Position numbers and translations under genes: made by a program
Shown: in pieces, positions 16,901-24,011 of the stretch
How the letters are laid out: each line of letters opens with the position of its first letter
Position numbering within the stretch: position 1 is the stretch's first letter
The notes under the pieces: model-generated
Database searches by the model: none
Seen by the model: the letters and a program-made list of their open reading frames with translations, nothing else
What the model was told of the DNA's origin: nothing
DNA from: Clostridiaceae bacterium
Lineage (GTDB): Bacteria > Bacillota > Clostridia > Oscillospirales > Acutalibacteraceae
Direction of reading: 5' to 3'
DNA length: 36,554 nt
Assembly: GCA_016292575.1 (NCBI GenBank)
Contig: JAEDIH010000003.1
Location: forward strand, 1-36,554

Positions 16901-19900
16901 AATCAGGCCAGGTTACGGTGTAGCCGTCCTTGGTCGGAACAGCAGGGTTAACAACGCTTGTTGTTTCAACGTTAAAGGTAACGGTTCCGCAGGAGTTGCC
17001 GTTTTCATCAACAAAGTTTGCGGTGAAATCAACCGGAGTGTAAACAGCATTAACGGTGATGTTGCCTGCAACGATTGCAAAGTCAGCCCAGTCTACGGTG
17101 TAATAATCTCTTGCTGCCGGGGCGCCTGCTTCTGCAAGAACGTCCGCCTTGGTGCTTTCAACGGTGAACTTAACTTCACTTGTGCCGTTGTCATCAATGA
17201 ACGAAGCGGTGTATTCAACGGTGTCATAGGTGGCTTCAACGGTGATGTCTTCAGCCTTTACGTCAAAGGCTTTCCATGCGCCGGTGTAGCCTTCCTTTGC
17301 AGGAACGGCAACTGCCTTTGCAATGTCCTCCTTGCTTGTTTCAACGTTGAACTCATAAGTTCCAACGGTCTTTCCGTCTGCAACATAGGTTGCGGTATAG
17401 GTGTTGAGAGTATAGATAAGCTCAACAGCGTTGCCGGAAGCCTTTACTTTGTAATCAACGGCTGTCGGAGCGGTGTAGCCTGCAAAGCTATCGCCTGCAA
17501 CGGAAATTGTGGTGTCCATTGTCTGGTTTGCGATAACCTTTGTTCCGAGGAGCTTTCCGCTTTCGCTCTTCATGGTAACGGCAACGGAAATGTCGTTTCT
17601 CGGGGTGTAATCAGCCACAACCTCCATATCTCCGATCATATTCGGAGTGTACCATGCAGGCCAGGTTACAATGTAGCCTTCCTTGGTCGGAGCCGCGGGA
17701 TCGGCAACGCTTGTTGATTCGATGGTATAGGTTCTTGTATCAACAACATTATCGTTTTCATCATAGTATGTTGCGGTGTAGGTTATCGGAGTGTACTCGG
17801 CGTAAACGTCCGAATCCGAAGCGCCGAGGTTGTATGAGCCCCAATTTCCGGTGTAGCCTTCACGCTCGGGGAAGGCCGGTTCTTCGATTGAAGCTGCGCC
17901 GAACTCATATTCAACCTCTGCAACCGGAGTCTCATCACCCTTGAACTGATAGAAGCTGATTTTATAAGTGTTTGCCGCATAGGTCGGCTCAACAACAAGG
18001 TTGGCTGCGGTGAAAGTTACCTTGTCAAAGTTCCAGTATCCGGTGAAGCCGGTCTTTTCGGGAACAGCGGGAGCAATAGCCTTGATAACTTCAATACCGT
18101 TTGCTGCGCCGGTTTCGGCGTTGATGTAATTGAAGGTCTTTTCTTCAAAAGTATCGCCGTTTTCATAAACGAAGGTTACCTTGTAGGTTGCAATTTTCCA
18201 CTGTGCGGTAACGGTCGTGTCCTTGGTGATTGAGGTTTCGAAATCGAAGTTCCAGCCTGCAAAGTCATAGCCGGTCCTGGTCGGAACAACAGCGGGAGCC
18301 GTTGCCTTTTCTCCGTAGTAAACCTCCTGCGAAGCGATTGCCGGAGCGGCAGTTCCGCCTGCAAGGTCAAAGCTTACGGTAAGCTTCTTATAGGAGGCAG
18401 GAGCATTATCTTCAATTTCCTTGACCTTTGCGTTAAGGTTTTTAATGGCCGCGTCGATTGTCGGCTGATAGGAAATGCCCTGGTCGGGAAGAATGCTGTC
18501 AATAACAGCCTGAACAGCAGCCTTTGATTCGTCTGAATACTTTTCGCTGTTGAGAATCTTTTCCGTTGCTTCTGCAACAGCCTTGTTCCATTCGGTGTAA
18601 TCGGCAGGGTTTAAAGCACCCTTTGTATAAACAGCGGTAAAGGTCTGGTCGCCTGCATAGCCTGCGCTCTTTTCCGGAGTCCAGCTGCTGAGGGTATAGG
18701 TATAGTCAAGGTCATAGCCTGCGTCAGAAGCGGTTGCAACAAAGGACTTGCTCTCTTCGGGAATTGCCGCGTTCGCATCGGCAATGAGATCTTCGAGCAT
18801 ATCTTCAACGGTATAGCTGATAGTGTAATCACCGTCGTTTACTCCGTGAACGCCCTTGAGGGTTCCGGTGTAGTCGATAGCTTTCCATGTTGCGGTAACA
18901 GTTACATTGTTTGCCGGCATGGTTTCGGGAACAGCACCGTCCCAACCGTTAAAGGTATAGCCCTCCTTTGAGGGGTCGGGTCTCTTTGCGATTGTCTGAC
19001 CGAAGTAATAGTTCTCCGTCTCGCTTACGCCGTTAATAATGTAGGTGAGGGTATAGGTTTTATAGTTTCCTGCGGGGTCGTCCGCAAGAGCCTTTTTGAA
19101 AGCCTCAACCGCTGCGTTGACTGCCTCAATCTTTTCTGCGATAGTTTCGGAACTCCACTGTCTGCCGACAAGACCGACAAGCTCGCTGTATGCGCTTTCA
19201 AGTGCCTTGTAAGCAGCGGATTCGGTGTTGTACTTTTCGCTTTTGTCAAGGATTGCACAAGCTGCCGAAGCTGCAGCATTGAACGAACCGGTGAGGTCAA
19301 CGGGTTCGGTCTTGGTTTCCTTACCTATCGAGCACTCAAAGGTTTCGCTGTCTGCAACGGTGTAGCCGGTGGCCTTATCGCCGCTGACTGCAACATCGCC
19401 CATTGAAACGAAGTTGTGCGCCGCAGCTGAGTAAACGGCGTTTACGGTAAGGTCTGAGGTAACGAAGTTAAAAGCTTTATCCCATTTGGTGAAGGTCATG
19501 TGACCGTCAGCGGTCGAATATGCTGTTGCATAATCTGTGGGAGCGGTTGCGGCTTTTCCATAGTAAACTTTCTGCGACGGTTCTTTATTTGTTCCGTCGT
19601 TTCCGGGATATTTGAAAGTAACGTCAAACTGTTCGTTGGTAACGTAAATGGTGGCATTTGCACTTAATGTACCATTTTTAGCGGTAACAGTGTAAGTGTT
19701 TCTATTATAAGTATTTGTTGTAGCCTTGTTAGTAAACGTTGCAAGACCTGTCGAAGTAATTGAAGCGCCTGAAGTCGGGCTGACGGAATAGGTTACAGTC
19801 TTTCCGCTCATTGCAACGCCGAACTGGTCAACAACGCGAGCGGTGAACTGAGCTGTAGCACTGACGTTGTCAATGGTTGCGGAAGATTTCTTTTCGGTAA

Positions 19901-20450
19901 ACCTAATTTCTGAAGCTGTACTTGCATTGATGGGGTTGTCGCTGTCTCCGCCGAAAATATACTCGTTTTTCGAAAATTTTCCGCCGGTCTGATTAAAGCT
20001 GTAAGCGTTTCCGAGAATTTGTCCGTTCTGATAAGCATAAATCTTATAAACAAGTTTACCGCCGGAAAACTCCTTATCAATATTCATCGCCATATAGACA
20101 GCTTTAACTTTTGAGGTAACGCCTGTAATTGTAAAAGTGGTCTCTTTCTCGCCTATCTTATAACCCCAAAGCGCAGGCCAACCCCTATCCACACGGATAT
20201 CTTTACCATCATAATCAAAAAGGTTAATAGTTTTGGAAGTTCCGTCTTCAAAGTCGACTCTAATTGTGTAACTTCCACCATCGCCTTTCAAAGTCATTTC
20301 ATTTGTACAATCAAACACAATGTCTACATCTGACTTTGGCAATGTCTCCGCCGCATTTGCAACGGGTGCAAAAACAAGGCAGCTCATGAGCATGAGAACC
20401 GAGAGAACAAGAGATAAAACTTTTTTGCCTGACTTGAATTTCTGGTTCAT
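13977..20450 (-). CDS. Giant secreted modular protein with InlB and helical repeats, 2157 aa
   Basis: The start at 20450 is chosen because GGAGGAAAGAAAA lies directly before it; an ATG five codons earlier overlaps that site. A signal peptide (LSLVLSVLMLMSCLVFAPVA, cleaved near ANA-AE) is followed by an unassigned N-terminal domain and an Ig-like (Big-type) domain. Then come about 18 InlB_B-type beta repeats (pattern Y-T-x-T-F ... V-x-A-x-Y). Seven helical, FIVAR-like modules (such as YTEWNKAVAEATEKILNSEK) are interspersed, alternating one-to-one with InlB units in the C-terminal third. Two EF-hand-type loops, DKDGDGKVDED near residue 1481 and DKDGDGEIDED near 1777, suggest calcium-stiffened joints. 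The C-terminus is GGFLGWLTRLLILVRHLLNM plus V, with no LPXTG or SLH anchor. It is likely a fibre-like surface adhesin or binding protein; the ligand is unknown. Confidence 0.9.
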   Translation of the reverse strand: MNQKFKSGKKVLSLVLSVLMLMSCLVFAPVANAAETLPKSDVDIVFDCTNEMTLKGDGGSYTIRVDFEDGTSKTINLFDYDGKDIRVDRGWPALWGYKIGEKETTFTITGVTSKVKAVYMAMNIDKEFSGGKLVYKIYAYQNGQILGNAYSFNQTGGKFSKNEYIFGGDSDNPINASTASEIRFTEKKSSATIDNVSATAQFTARVVDQFGVAMSGKTVTYSVSPTSGASITSTGLATFTNKATTNTYNRNTYTVTAKNGTLSANATIYVTNEQFDVTFKYPGNDGTNKEPSQKVYYGKAATAPTDYATAYSTADGHMTFTKWDKAFNFVTSDLTVNAVYSAAAHNFVSMGDVAVSGDKATGYTVADSETFECSIGKETKTEPVDLTGSFNAAASAACAILDKSEKYNTESAAYKALESAYSELVGLVGRQWSSETIAEKIEAVNAAVEAFKKALADDPAGNYKTYTLTYIINGVSETENYYFGQTIAKRPDPSKEGYTFNGWDGAVPETMPANNVTVTATWKAIDYTGTLKGVHGVNDGDYTISYTVEDMLEDLIADANAAIPEESKSFVATASDAGYDLDYTYTLSSWTPEKSAGYAGDQTFTAVYTKGALNPADYTEWNKAVAEATEKILNSEKYSDESKAAVQAVIDSILPDQGISYQPTIDAAIKNLNAKVKEIEDNAPASYKKLTVSFDLAGGTAAPAIASQEVYYGEKATAPAVVPTRTGYDFAGWNFDFETSITKDTTVTAQWKIATYKVTFVYENGDTFEEKTFNYINAETGAANGIEVIKAIAPAVPEKTGFTGYWNFDKVTFTAANLVVEPTYAANTYKISFYQFKGDETPVAEVEYEFGAASIEEPAFPEREGYTGNWGSYNLGASDSDVYAEYTPITYTATYYDENDNVVDTRTYTIESTSVADPAAPTKEGYIVTWPAWYTPNMIGDMEVVADYTPRNDISVAVTMKSESGKLLGTKVIANQTMDTTISVAGDSFAGYTAPTAVDYKVKASGNAVELIYTLNTYTATYVADGKTVGTYEFNVETSKEDIAKAVAVPAKEGYTGAWKAFDVKAEDITVEATYDTVEYTASFIDDNGTSEVKFTVESTKADVLAEAGAPAARDYYTVDWADFAIVAGNITVNAVYTPVDFTANFVDENGNSCGTVTFNVETTSVVNPAVPTKDGYTVTWPDWFTPGMHGNTTVNAVYTANKYTATFNDENDKYVGKVEYTVEDSVEAILAKAPAVPAKVGYEPGEWVLDKVVSGGMTIKPVYNTLTVFKATFYKLNGSVAKVVDFTIENTASDIMAQAPELETVPGYVTSWTTVTVDVTAPKNLTINTQKLAVTYTATFNAKKDGGVEEKFNSFDYTVESDKAALEASIGTPAAYMDGDYQFKFTGWDKAFDLYVGDTTYTAQYDEGTFVPADYTEFDKAEAKADDIIKNNDLTQEVIDKIKDLIADGYKKDGSDYGITDQKTVDDATKALNDYLDSLDKDGDGKVDEDNLKHYAIRFFSDGKQVGETQSLVKGATVAVPANPTKAAEAHKTYQFSKWSPDVAVVTGDQDYVAEYNSIDYTEYDKVVDILDNADLTDEVKEAVEKIKDGIDGDRAAEPEDKNTQTEVDAAVEELKKLLDGENVKDENLNHYTVIFNFKDKDANDVTDETNKDLLKGAKINVPAVEKSFEVKTADSDKTYVFTGWDPADVEANVTKNATHTAQYKVVEYNDFNDLVDDIKGNEEEGKDPIDLDDETKEEIEDIIKDIEDKKNDEDGDKNTQDDVDNAIDDIKDILDKDGDGEIDEDVLKKYTVTFKWHGGEKSQTVVSGKAAVAPAEFVKAYYDAAKHYAFKEWDAGFANITADLTVNAVYTDEAHTYSTSIARPAAEAGAKGTVTYTCECGYSYTVSVDRADYSRYDAAVEKLNEILDTVDLTDEARKSIMDMLKNNDIEDNLVAAPDNGYDEQPIVDKAADALELFLEELNKKIDDNDPEVIKYYTVKFNWHNGSSEKKYVKGAKVAVPTVESYVYGGFTYEFTGWDKAVVAVDGDAEYNAQYTEPRSMDDVIEAEKKADDIIGNKDYYEEDRNAVEDAKKELDEYLDEKGVEIDENGNVTNNPIAKDSEEDEKITELVQKLNDAINTANKNKEERDKAFNKTGGFLGWLTRLLILVRHLLNMV
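14340..19635 (-). repeat. InlB-type and helical repeat array within the giant gene
   Basis: Protein-level units of about 55-75 residues recur throughout. The first begins FDVTFKYPGN near 19630 and the last ends YNAQY near 14345. Helical modules of 60-80 residues are inserted after units 1, 3, 14, 15, 16, 17 and 18. DNA identity between units is modest, so the array looks old and stable. Confidence 0.85.
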
Positions 20451-20647
20451 TTTTCTTTCCTCCATTTAAAATATGAACTAAAAAATTTGCCTTGAAGCGG
20501 TATTTTTCCGCAGAGCAGGAGCGGCAACCGCTCCCGGCTAAGACAGATATGATTCCGGTTTTTTCGTTTTACGGCGAAGTGCCAACTGACCGACTTGAAA
20601 ATCGTTTTTTTCCGTTTTTTTGCGGAGAAACACGCCAAAGCATATTT
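20451..20647 (-). promoter_or_regulatory. Long structured 5' leader of the giant gene
   Basis: About 195 bases separate the predicted transcription start from the giant gene's start codon. The leader has a perfect 7-bp hairpin GGAGCGG-TTG-CCGCTCC on the minus strand (20518-20534), a second hairpin GCGG-N7-CCGC just downstream, and several A7 tracts. No known riboswitch core could be matched. It may control translation or early termination, or be simply a stability leader. Confidence 0.45.
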
Positions 20648-20654
20648 CTTATAA

Positions 20655-20683
20655 ATATTATCATTCATGCAAATAAATGTCAA
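20655..20683 (-). promoter_or_regulatory. Sigma-A promoter of the giant gene
   Basis: On the minus strand a perfect TTGACA (20678-20683), a 17-base spacer and TAATAT (20655-20660), the latter preceded by TGA. Confidence 0.75.
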
Positions 20684-20910
20684 TATTTTCCTCTTAAAAA
20701 TATGAACAAAAAATCAGCGATGTTATCATATTGTTTTCATAATTGTTAACAAACACACAAAAGAATATAAACAGATGCAATATAATAAAAATTAAAAGCC
20801 ATAAATTACAAAAAGCCTTTTCATCTTTCTGTAATTTATAGCTTTATTTTTTGCCTAAAAGTGCTGAACGCAGTAAACCTGTCCTGCTGTTATGCTGTCC
20901 GTTGTGTGTT
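20684..20910. other. AT-rich intergenic stretch, no gene seen
   Basis: Between the giant gene's promoter and the lipoprotein stop codon there is AT-rich sequence with no open frame supported by a ribosome binding site. Apart from the inverted repeat at 20797-20843, nothing specific is seen. Confidence 0.6.
20797..20843 (-). terminator. AT-rich inverted repeat, probable terminator of the lipoprotein gene
   Basis: ATAAATTACA (20801-20810) pairs perfectly with TGTAATTTAT (20830-20839), extended by AGC/GCT outside with one bulge. T-rich tails lie on both sides (GCTTTTAATTTTTATT on the minus strand, GCTTTATTTTTT on the plus). It lies about 70 bases beyond the lipoprotein stop codon. The low GC content lowers confidence. 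Confidence 0.55.
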
Positions 20911-21711
20911 TTATACAACTATGGTGTTTCCGAAGGATTTGCCGTAGCTTTTTCCGTCCTTGGAGTTGAGGAAGGCTGCGGGAACGCTGAAGCTGACCGT
21001 TGAGCCCTCGGCAAGGTCTTCAACGCCGCTCAGGTCGATAAACACCTGCTGGCATCCGCTTGCGTCAAGATTGCTTGCGCTGATTTTGCAGGGTATGTTG
21101 TCATATTCCTCGCCGTCAACGGTTACGGAAATTACGGTTGAGTTAGACTTGAAGCTTCCGCAGGAGGGATCAATGGAATATATGATGCGCTTTCCGCTGC
21201 CGTCAAAGCCTACTCCGGCATCAATAATGCTGACCGCCTTTGCCGAAGCACTTGTTGTTGATTCCTGCTCCTTTTTGGTGGTTGTTTTGTCGCCCTTACT
21301 GTCAGAGGTTTTTTCGCCGTCTGTTGTGCTTACCGTCGGAACGGACGGCAGCGCGGTGGTGTTGACAACCGGCGCGGTTATCGGAGCAACGGTGAGGCTG
21401 ATGTCAGTTGTTACCTGTTGAGTGGTGAAAGGATCGTTTGAAATGCTTTCGTTCGCAACGTTGAACGCAGTGGTCAAAACAGTCGGCACAGTCATATCGG
21501 CCGCAGTGGTGAGAATATAGGTCTGGGGAACGCTTTCGCCTGCGGGATTATTGACGCCGATGTTCTGACTTTGCGATACCGGAGAAGCAACATAACCCGA
21601 CGGTGAGCTTGTTCCGATAGTGCTCCCTTCCGCCGGCTCATTTTTATCCTTGCAGGCGGCAAGGCAGACAATTATCGCAAAAGCCAATATAAACGGCAGC
21701 AGCTTGCGCAT
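20911..21711 (-). CDS. Ser/Thr-rich lipoprotein, 266 aa, function unknown
   Basis: The N-terminus MRKLLPFILAFAIIVCLAAC carries a lipobox (LAAC, Cys20), so it should be lipidated and anchored to the outer face of the membrane. Residues 25-155 are low-complexity Ser/Thr/Pro/Val-rich sequence ending in a charged segment (GDKTTTKKEQE). The last 110 residues form a beta-rich domain (KRIIYSIDPSCGSFKSNSTV and following) with two cysteines that could pair. I recognise no family. It has a near-perfect promoter and a probable terminator, so it is monocistronic, between the housekeeping operon and the giant surface protein gene. The design suggests a spacer that displays a small binding domain. Confidence 0.87.
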   Translation of the reverse strand: MRKLLPFILAFAIIVCLAACKDKNEPAEGSTIGTSSPSGYVASPVSQSQNIGVNNPAGESVPQTYILTTAADMTVPTVLTTAFNVANESISNDPFTTQQVTTDISLTVAPITAPVVNTTALPSVPTVSTTDGEKTSDSKGDKTTTKKEQESTTSASAKAVSIIDAGVGFDGSGKRIIYSIDPSCGSFKSNSTVISVTVDGEEYDNIPCKISASNLDASGCQQVFIDLSGVEDLAEGSTVSFSVPAAFLNSKDGKSYGKSFGNTIVV

Positions 21712-21750
21712 ATGATAGCCTCCAATCTCTTAATACGGGCAATAAGTAGT

Positions 21751-21779
21751 ATTATACTCTTTCAAAAGAAAAAAGTCAA
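21751..21779 (-). promoter_or_regulatory. Sigma-A promoter of the lipoprotein gene
   Basis: On the minus strand TTGACT (21774-21779), a 17-base spacer and perfect TATAAT (21751-21756). It lies within 60 bases after the housekeeping run. A weak hairpin (GGCAA-N5-TTGCC) just above the -35 element is the only candidate end for that operon. Confidence 0.88.
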
Positions 21780-21807
21780 TCAGGCAAGGCAACCGATTTG
21801 CCGAAAG

Positions 21808-22422
21808 TTATCCCCGATCAACAAAAACTTCTGCATTATCTTTTATATATTTTGCGGCAGAAAGCTTAATAAAACTTAAAAAGCCCTCATTTTCAAGCTC
21901 TTTGTCCAGCTCTGTGAGCTTTTTTTCGTTGAGCGAGGTCTCCTCGTCCTTATCGTCAAACATTTTTGCAACAGGCGCAACGCGCTCCGCCTGCGCCTCA
22001 AGTCCGATAAGCGAAAGCGCCGGAACAAGGCGGCTTTTGAGTATTTCCGTGTTGTTTCTAAAAAAGCTGTCAAGAGTCTTATCGGAAACAAAAACATCCA
22101 AAGTATAGATGAGCTTTTTTGCTTCGGGCAGAAGCAAAAACTCCGCTTCCATATCCTCCTGCTTTTGAAGAAAAATCTGTATACCGAGCGCGGCACCCTC
22201 TAAAAGCTCGCCGTCCGGAGCGTTTTCAATCGTCTTTTTTGTCAGCGGAACATACTTTTCCTTGAGGGCTTTGAGCCTTGTTATATACGCTTCCTCTGCC
22301 TTATAGCTTTTTTTATGAGCCGAATATGCTTTTGCCGCGGCGCGGAAGATGAAAAGAGCAAAAATGCACACGCCCACAAAGCCCAGCGCATACGTCCAAT
22401 ACTCGCGAAACCACTCTGCCAT
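21808..22422 (-). CDS. Small membrane protein of unknown function, 204 aa
   Basis: A single membrane helix at about residues 10-30 (YALGFVGVCIFALFIFRAAA) is followed by a mostly helical, charged domain of about 170 residues that is probably cytoplasmic. No catalytic motif is seen. The ATG lies two bases after the rsmI stop codon, with its GGAGG inside the end of rsmI, so the two are cotranscribed. It is the last gene of the long minus-strand housekeeping run. Function unknown. Confidence 0.85.
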   Translation of the reverse strand: MAEWFREYWTYALGFVGVCIFALFIFRAAAKAYSAHKKSYKAEEAYITRLKALKEKYVPLTKKTIENAPDGELLEGAALGIQIFLQKQEDMEAEFLLLPEAKKLIYTLDVFVSDKTLDSFFRNNTEILKSRLVPALSLIGLEAQAERVAPVAKMFDDKDEETSLNEKKLTELDKELENEGFLSFIKLSAAKYIKDNAEVFVDRG

Positions 22423-22424
22423 AA

Positions 22425-23249
22425 TTAAGCCTCCTTAATAAGATTATAGATATCGCCTTTTTTGAGGCCTGTTTCCGCCGCCGCTTTTTTTGCTGCAAAG
22501 GATGCACCGAGGCCCTCTCTGACATAGCTTGTTGCAAGAGCAACAGCATCCTCAAGGGTAGCCTCTGCCTTATCCTCACTTTCGCCCTCAATGACGAGAA
22601 CAATTTCTCCCTTGAGCGGCGTTTCGGAGTATTTTTCCGCGGCCTCTTTCAGCGTTGTTCGGATTGCTTCCTCATGAATTTTCGTAATTTCGCGGACTAT
22701 TGCAAGCCTGCGGTCACCGAGCGTTTCAAAAAGATCTCTGAGCGTTGAAGCAAGCTTGTGCGGCGCTTCATAAAAAATCATCGTCCTTTTTTCGTGCCGG
22801 ACGGAAAGCAGATGCTCGCGGCGGCTTTGCTTGTTCACGCTGAGAAAGCCCTCAAAGGTGAAGCGCCCGACCGGAAGACCCGAAAGCGCCGCAGCCGCAA
22901 CAAAAGCTGACGGTCCGGGAACAACCTTCACGTCTATACCCTTTTCACCGCAGAGGGCAACAAGATCCTCGCCCGGGTCGGAAACAGCCGGCATTCCGGC
23001 GTCCGTTACAAGAGCGCAGGTTTCCCCGGCAAGGATTCGGTCTGCAATAATTTCTCCTTTCTCGCGGCGGTTGTGCTCAAAATAGCTTATCATCGGCTTT
23101 TTGAGTTCAAAATGATTGAGGAGCTTGAGCGTTACCCTCGTATCCTCGGCGGCAATGAAGTCGCAGTTGTTGAGCGTTTCAACCGCACGGGGCGAAAAAT
23201 CCCCGAGATTTCCTATCGGTGTTCCGACAATATACAGCTTTCCGCTCAT
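22425..23249 (-). CDS. rsmI: 16S rRNA (cytidine1402-2'-O)-methyltransferase RsmI
   Basis: The start GKLYIVGTPIGNLGDFSPRA is the hallmark of RsmI, followed by AAEDTRVTLKLLNHF, SYFEHN and VTDAGMPAVSDPGEDLV, which form the SAM-binding tetrapyrrole-methylase-like fold. It methylates the ribose of C1402 in the decoding centre of 16S rRNA. At 274 residues it has normal length. It overlaps the preceding methyltransferase gene by four bases (ATGA), a pairing also known in Bacilli (yabB next to the rsmI gene), and is followed after two bases by a small membrane protein gene. Confidence 0.96.
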   Translation of the reverse strand: MSGKLYIVGTPIGNLGDFSPRAVETLNNCDFIAAEDTRVTLKLLNHFELKKPMISYFEHNRREKGEIIADRILAGETCALVTDAGMPAVSDPGEDLVALCGEKGIDVKVVPGPSAFVAAAALSGLPVGRFTFEGFLSVNKQSRREHLLSVRHEKRTMIFYEAPHKLASTLRDLFETLGDRRLAIVREITKIHEEAIRTTLKEAAEKYSETPLKGEIVLVIEGESEDKAEATLEDAVALATSYVREGLGASFAAKKAAAETGLKKGDIYNLIKEA

Positions 23250-24001
23250 CTTCGTTCCTCCGCATAATCGCCCATGATTTCTTTAAGCTCTTCCGACATT
23301 TTTCCGTCCGGAGTCTCAATATAAAGATTCTTTTCAATACTGACAAAGCTGTTTGCACCGAGCTTTCCCTCAACAAGAAAAAGCCATGGGGCGCTGCCCT
23401 CATTTTTGGAGACGAACCTAAGCCTTTTCGGCTCAAGGTTGTGCCGGCGCATACTGACCATAACGTCGCAAAGGCGTTCAGGTCTGTGGCAAAGGCAAAA
23501 TCTTCCGCCGAAGCGCAGCAGCTTTGCGGCGGCCGCGCAGCAGTCGTCAATGCCGCACATTGTTTCGTGCCTTGCAATTTTGTCGCTTTCGCTTGCGCTT
23601 TCAATCCCTGCTCCGACCTTTTTATAAGGCGGATTCATTGTTACAAGGTCAAACGCACCGAACGGCAAAACACCTTTCAGACTGCGCAAGTCATGATTGA
23701 CAACGACCACCCTTTCGCAAAGTCCGTTGAGCCTGAGCGACCGTTCAAGCTGGGAACACGCCTTTTCCTGAATTTCAACGGCGGTAAGACTGCCGGTCTG
23801 CTTTTTGCACCAGAGCAAGGGAATAATTCCGCAGCCGCTTCCGAGGTCGCAGGCAGCGTCCTTTTTCCTGATGTTTGAAAAAGAAGCAAGCAAAACGGCG
23901 TCCGTACCGAAAATATGATCATTTGAAACAACAACGGAAAGACCTCCGCCGAGCGGATCGAGCCGCTCGCCCTCATAAAGTTCGATATCCGTTTTGCTCA
24001 C
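23246..24001 (-). CDS. TrmN6/YabB-type adenine-N6 methyltransferase, 251 aa
   Basis: A Rossmann-fold SAM-dependent methyltransferase with a DLGSGCGIIPLL SAM loop (Asp52) and the NPPY catalytic motif at residues 123-126, which marks N6-adenine or related amino methylation. The N-terminal part (GTDAVLLASF) and overall layout match the TrmN6 (YfiC) family, which modifies A37 of tRNA-Val in E. coli; the Bacillus relative is YabB. The exact target here is inferred. It starts 10 bases after polC and overlaps rsmI by four bases, so it is part of the same transcript. Confidence 0.88.
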   Translation of the reverse strand: MSKTDIELYEGERLDPLGGGLSVVVSNDHIFGTDAVLLASFSNIRKKDAACDLGSGCGIIPLLWCKKQTGSLTAVEIQEKACSQLERSLRLNGLCERVVVVNHDLRSLKGVLPFGAFDLVTMNPPYKKVGAGIESASESDKIARHETMCGIDDCCAAAAKLLRFGGRFCLCHRPERLCDVMVSMRRHNLEPKRLRFVSKNEGSAPWLFLVEGKLGANSFVSIEKNLYIETPDGKMSEELKEIMGDYAEERR

Positions 24002-24011
24002 CTCTCTTCAT

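Noticed and set aside
16881..17717. 278-codon plus-strand frame rich in Cys, Gly and Asn
   Set aside because: Antisense shadow of InlB repeats; composition mirrors the opposite strand's Thr and Ala codons.
13977..20450. Repeated short sequences that could suggest a CRISPR array
   Set aside because: The repeats are in-frame protein modules of 55-75 codons without constant-length spacers or exact direct repeats, and no cas genes are near.
20451..20647. c-di-GMP-I riboswitch before the giant gene
   Set aside because: AGCCGG and GGTTGCCG resemble pieces of the riboswitch, but the conserved GCAAAG-type core and the tetraloop-receptor pairing are not present.
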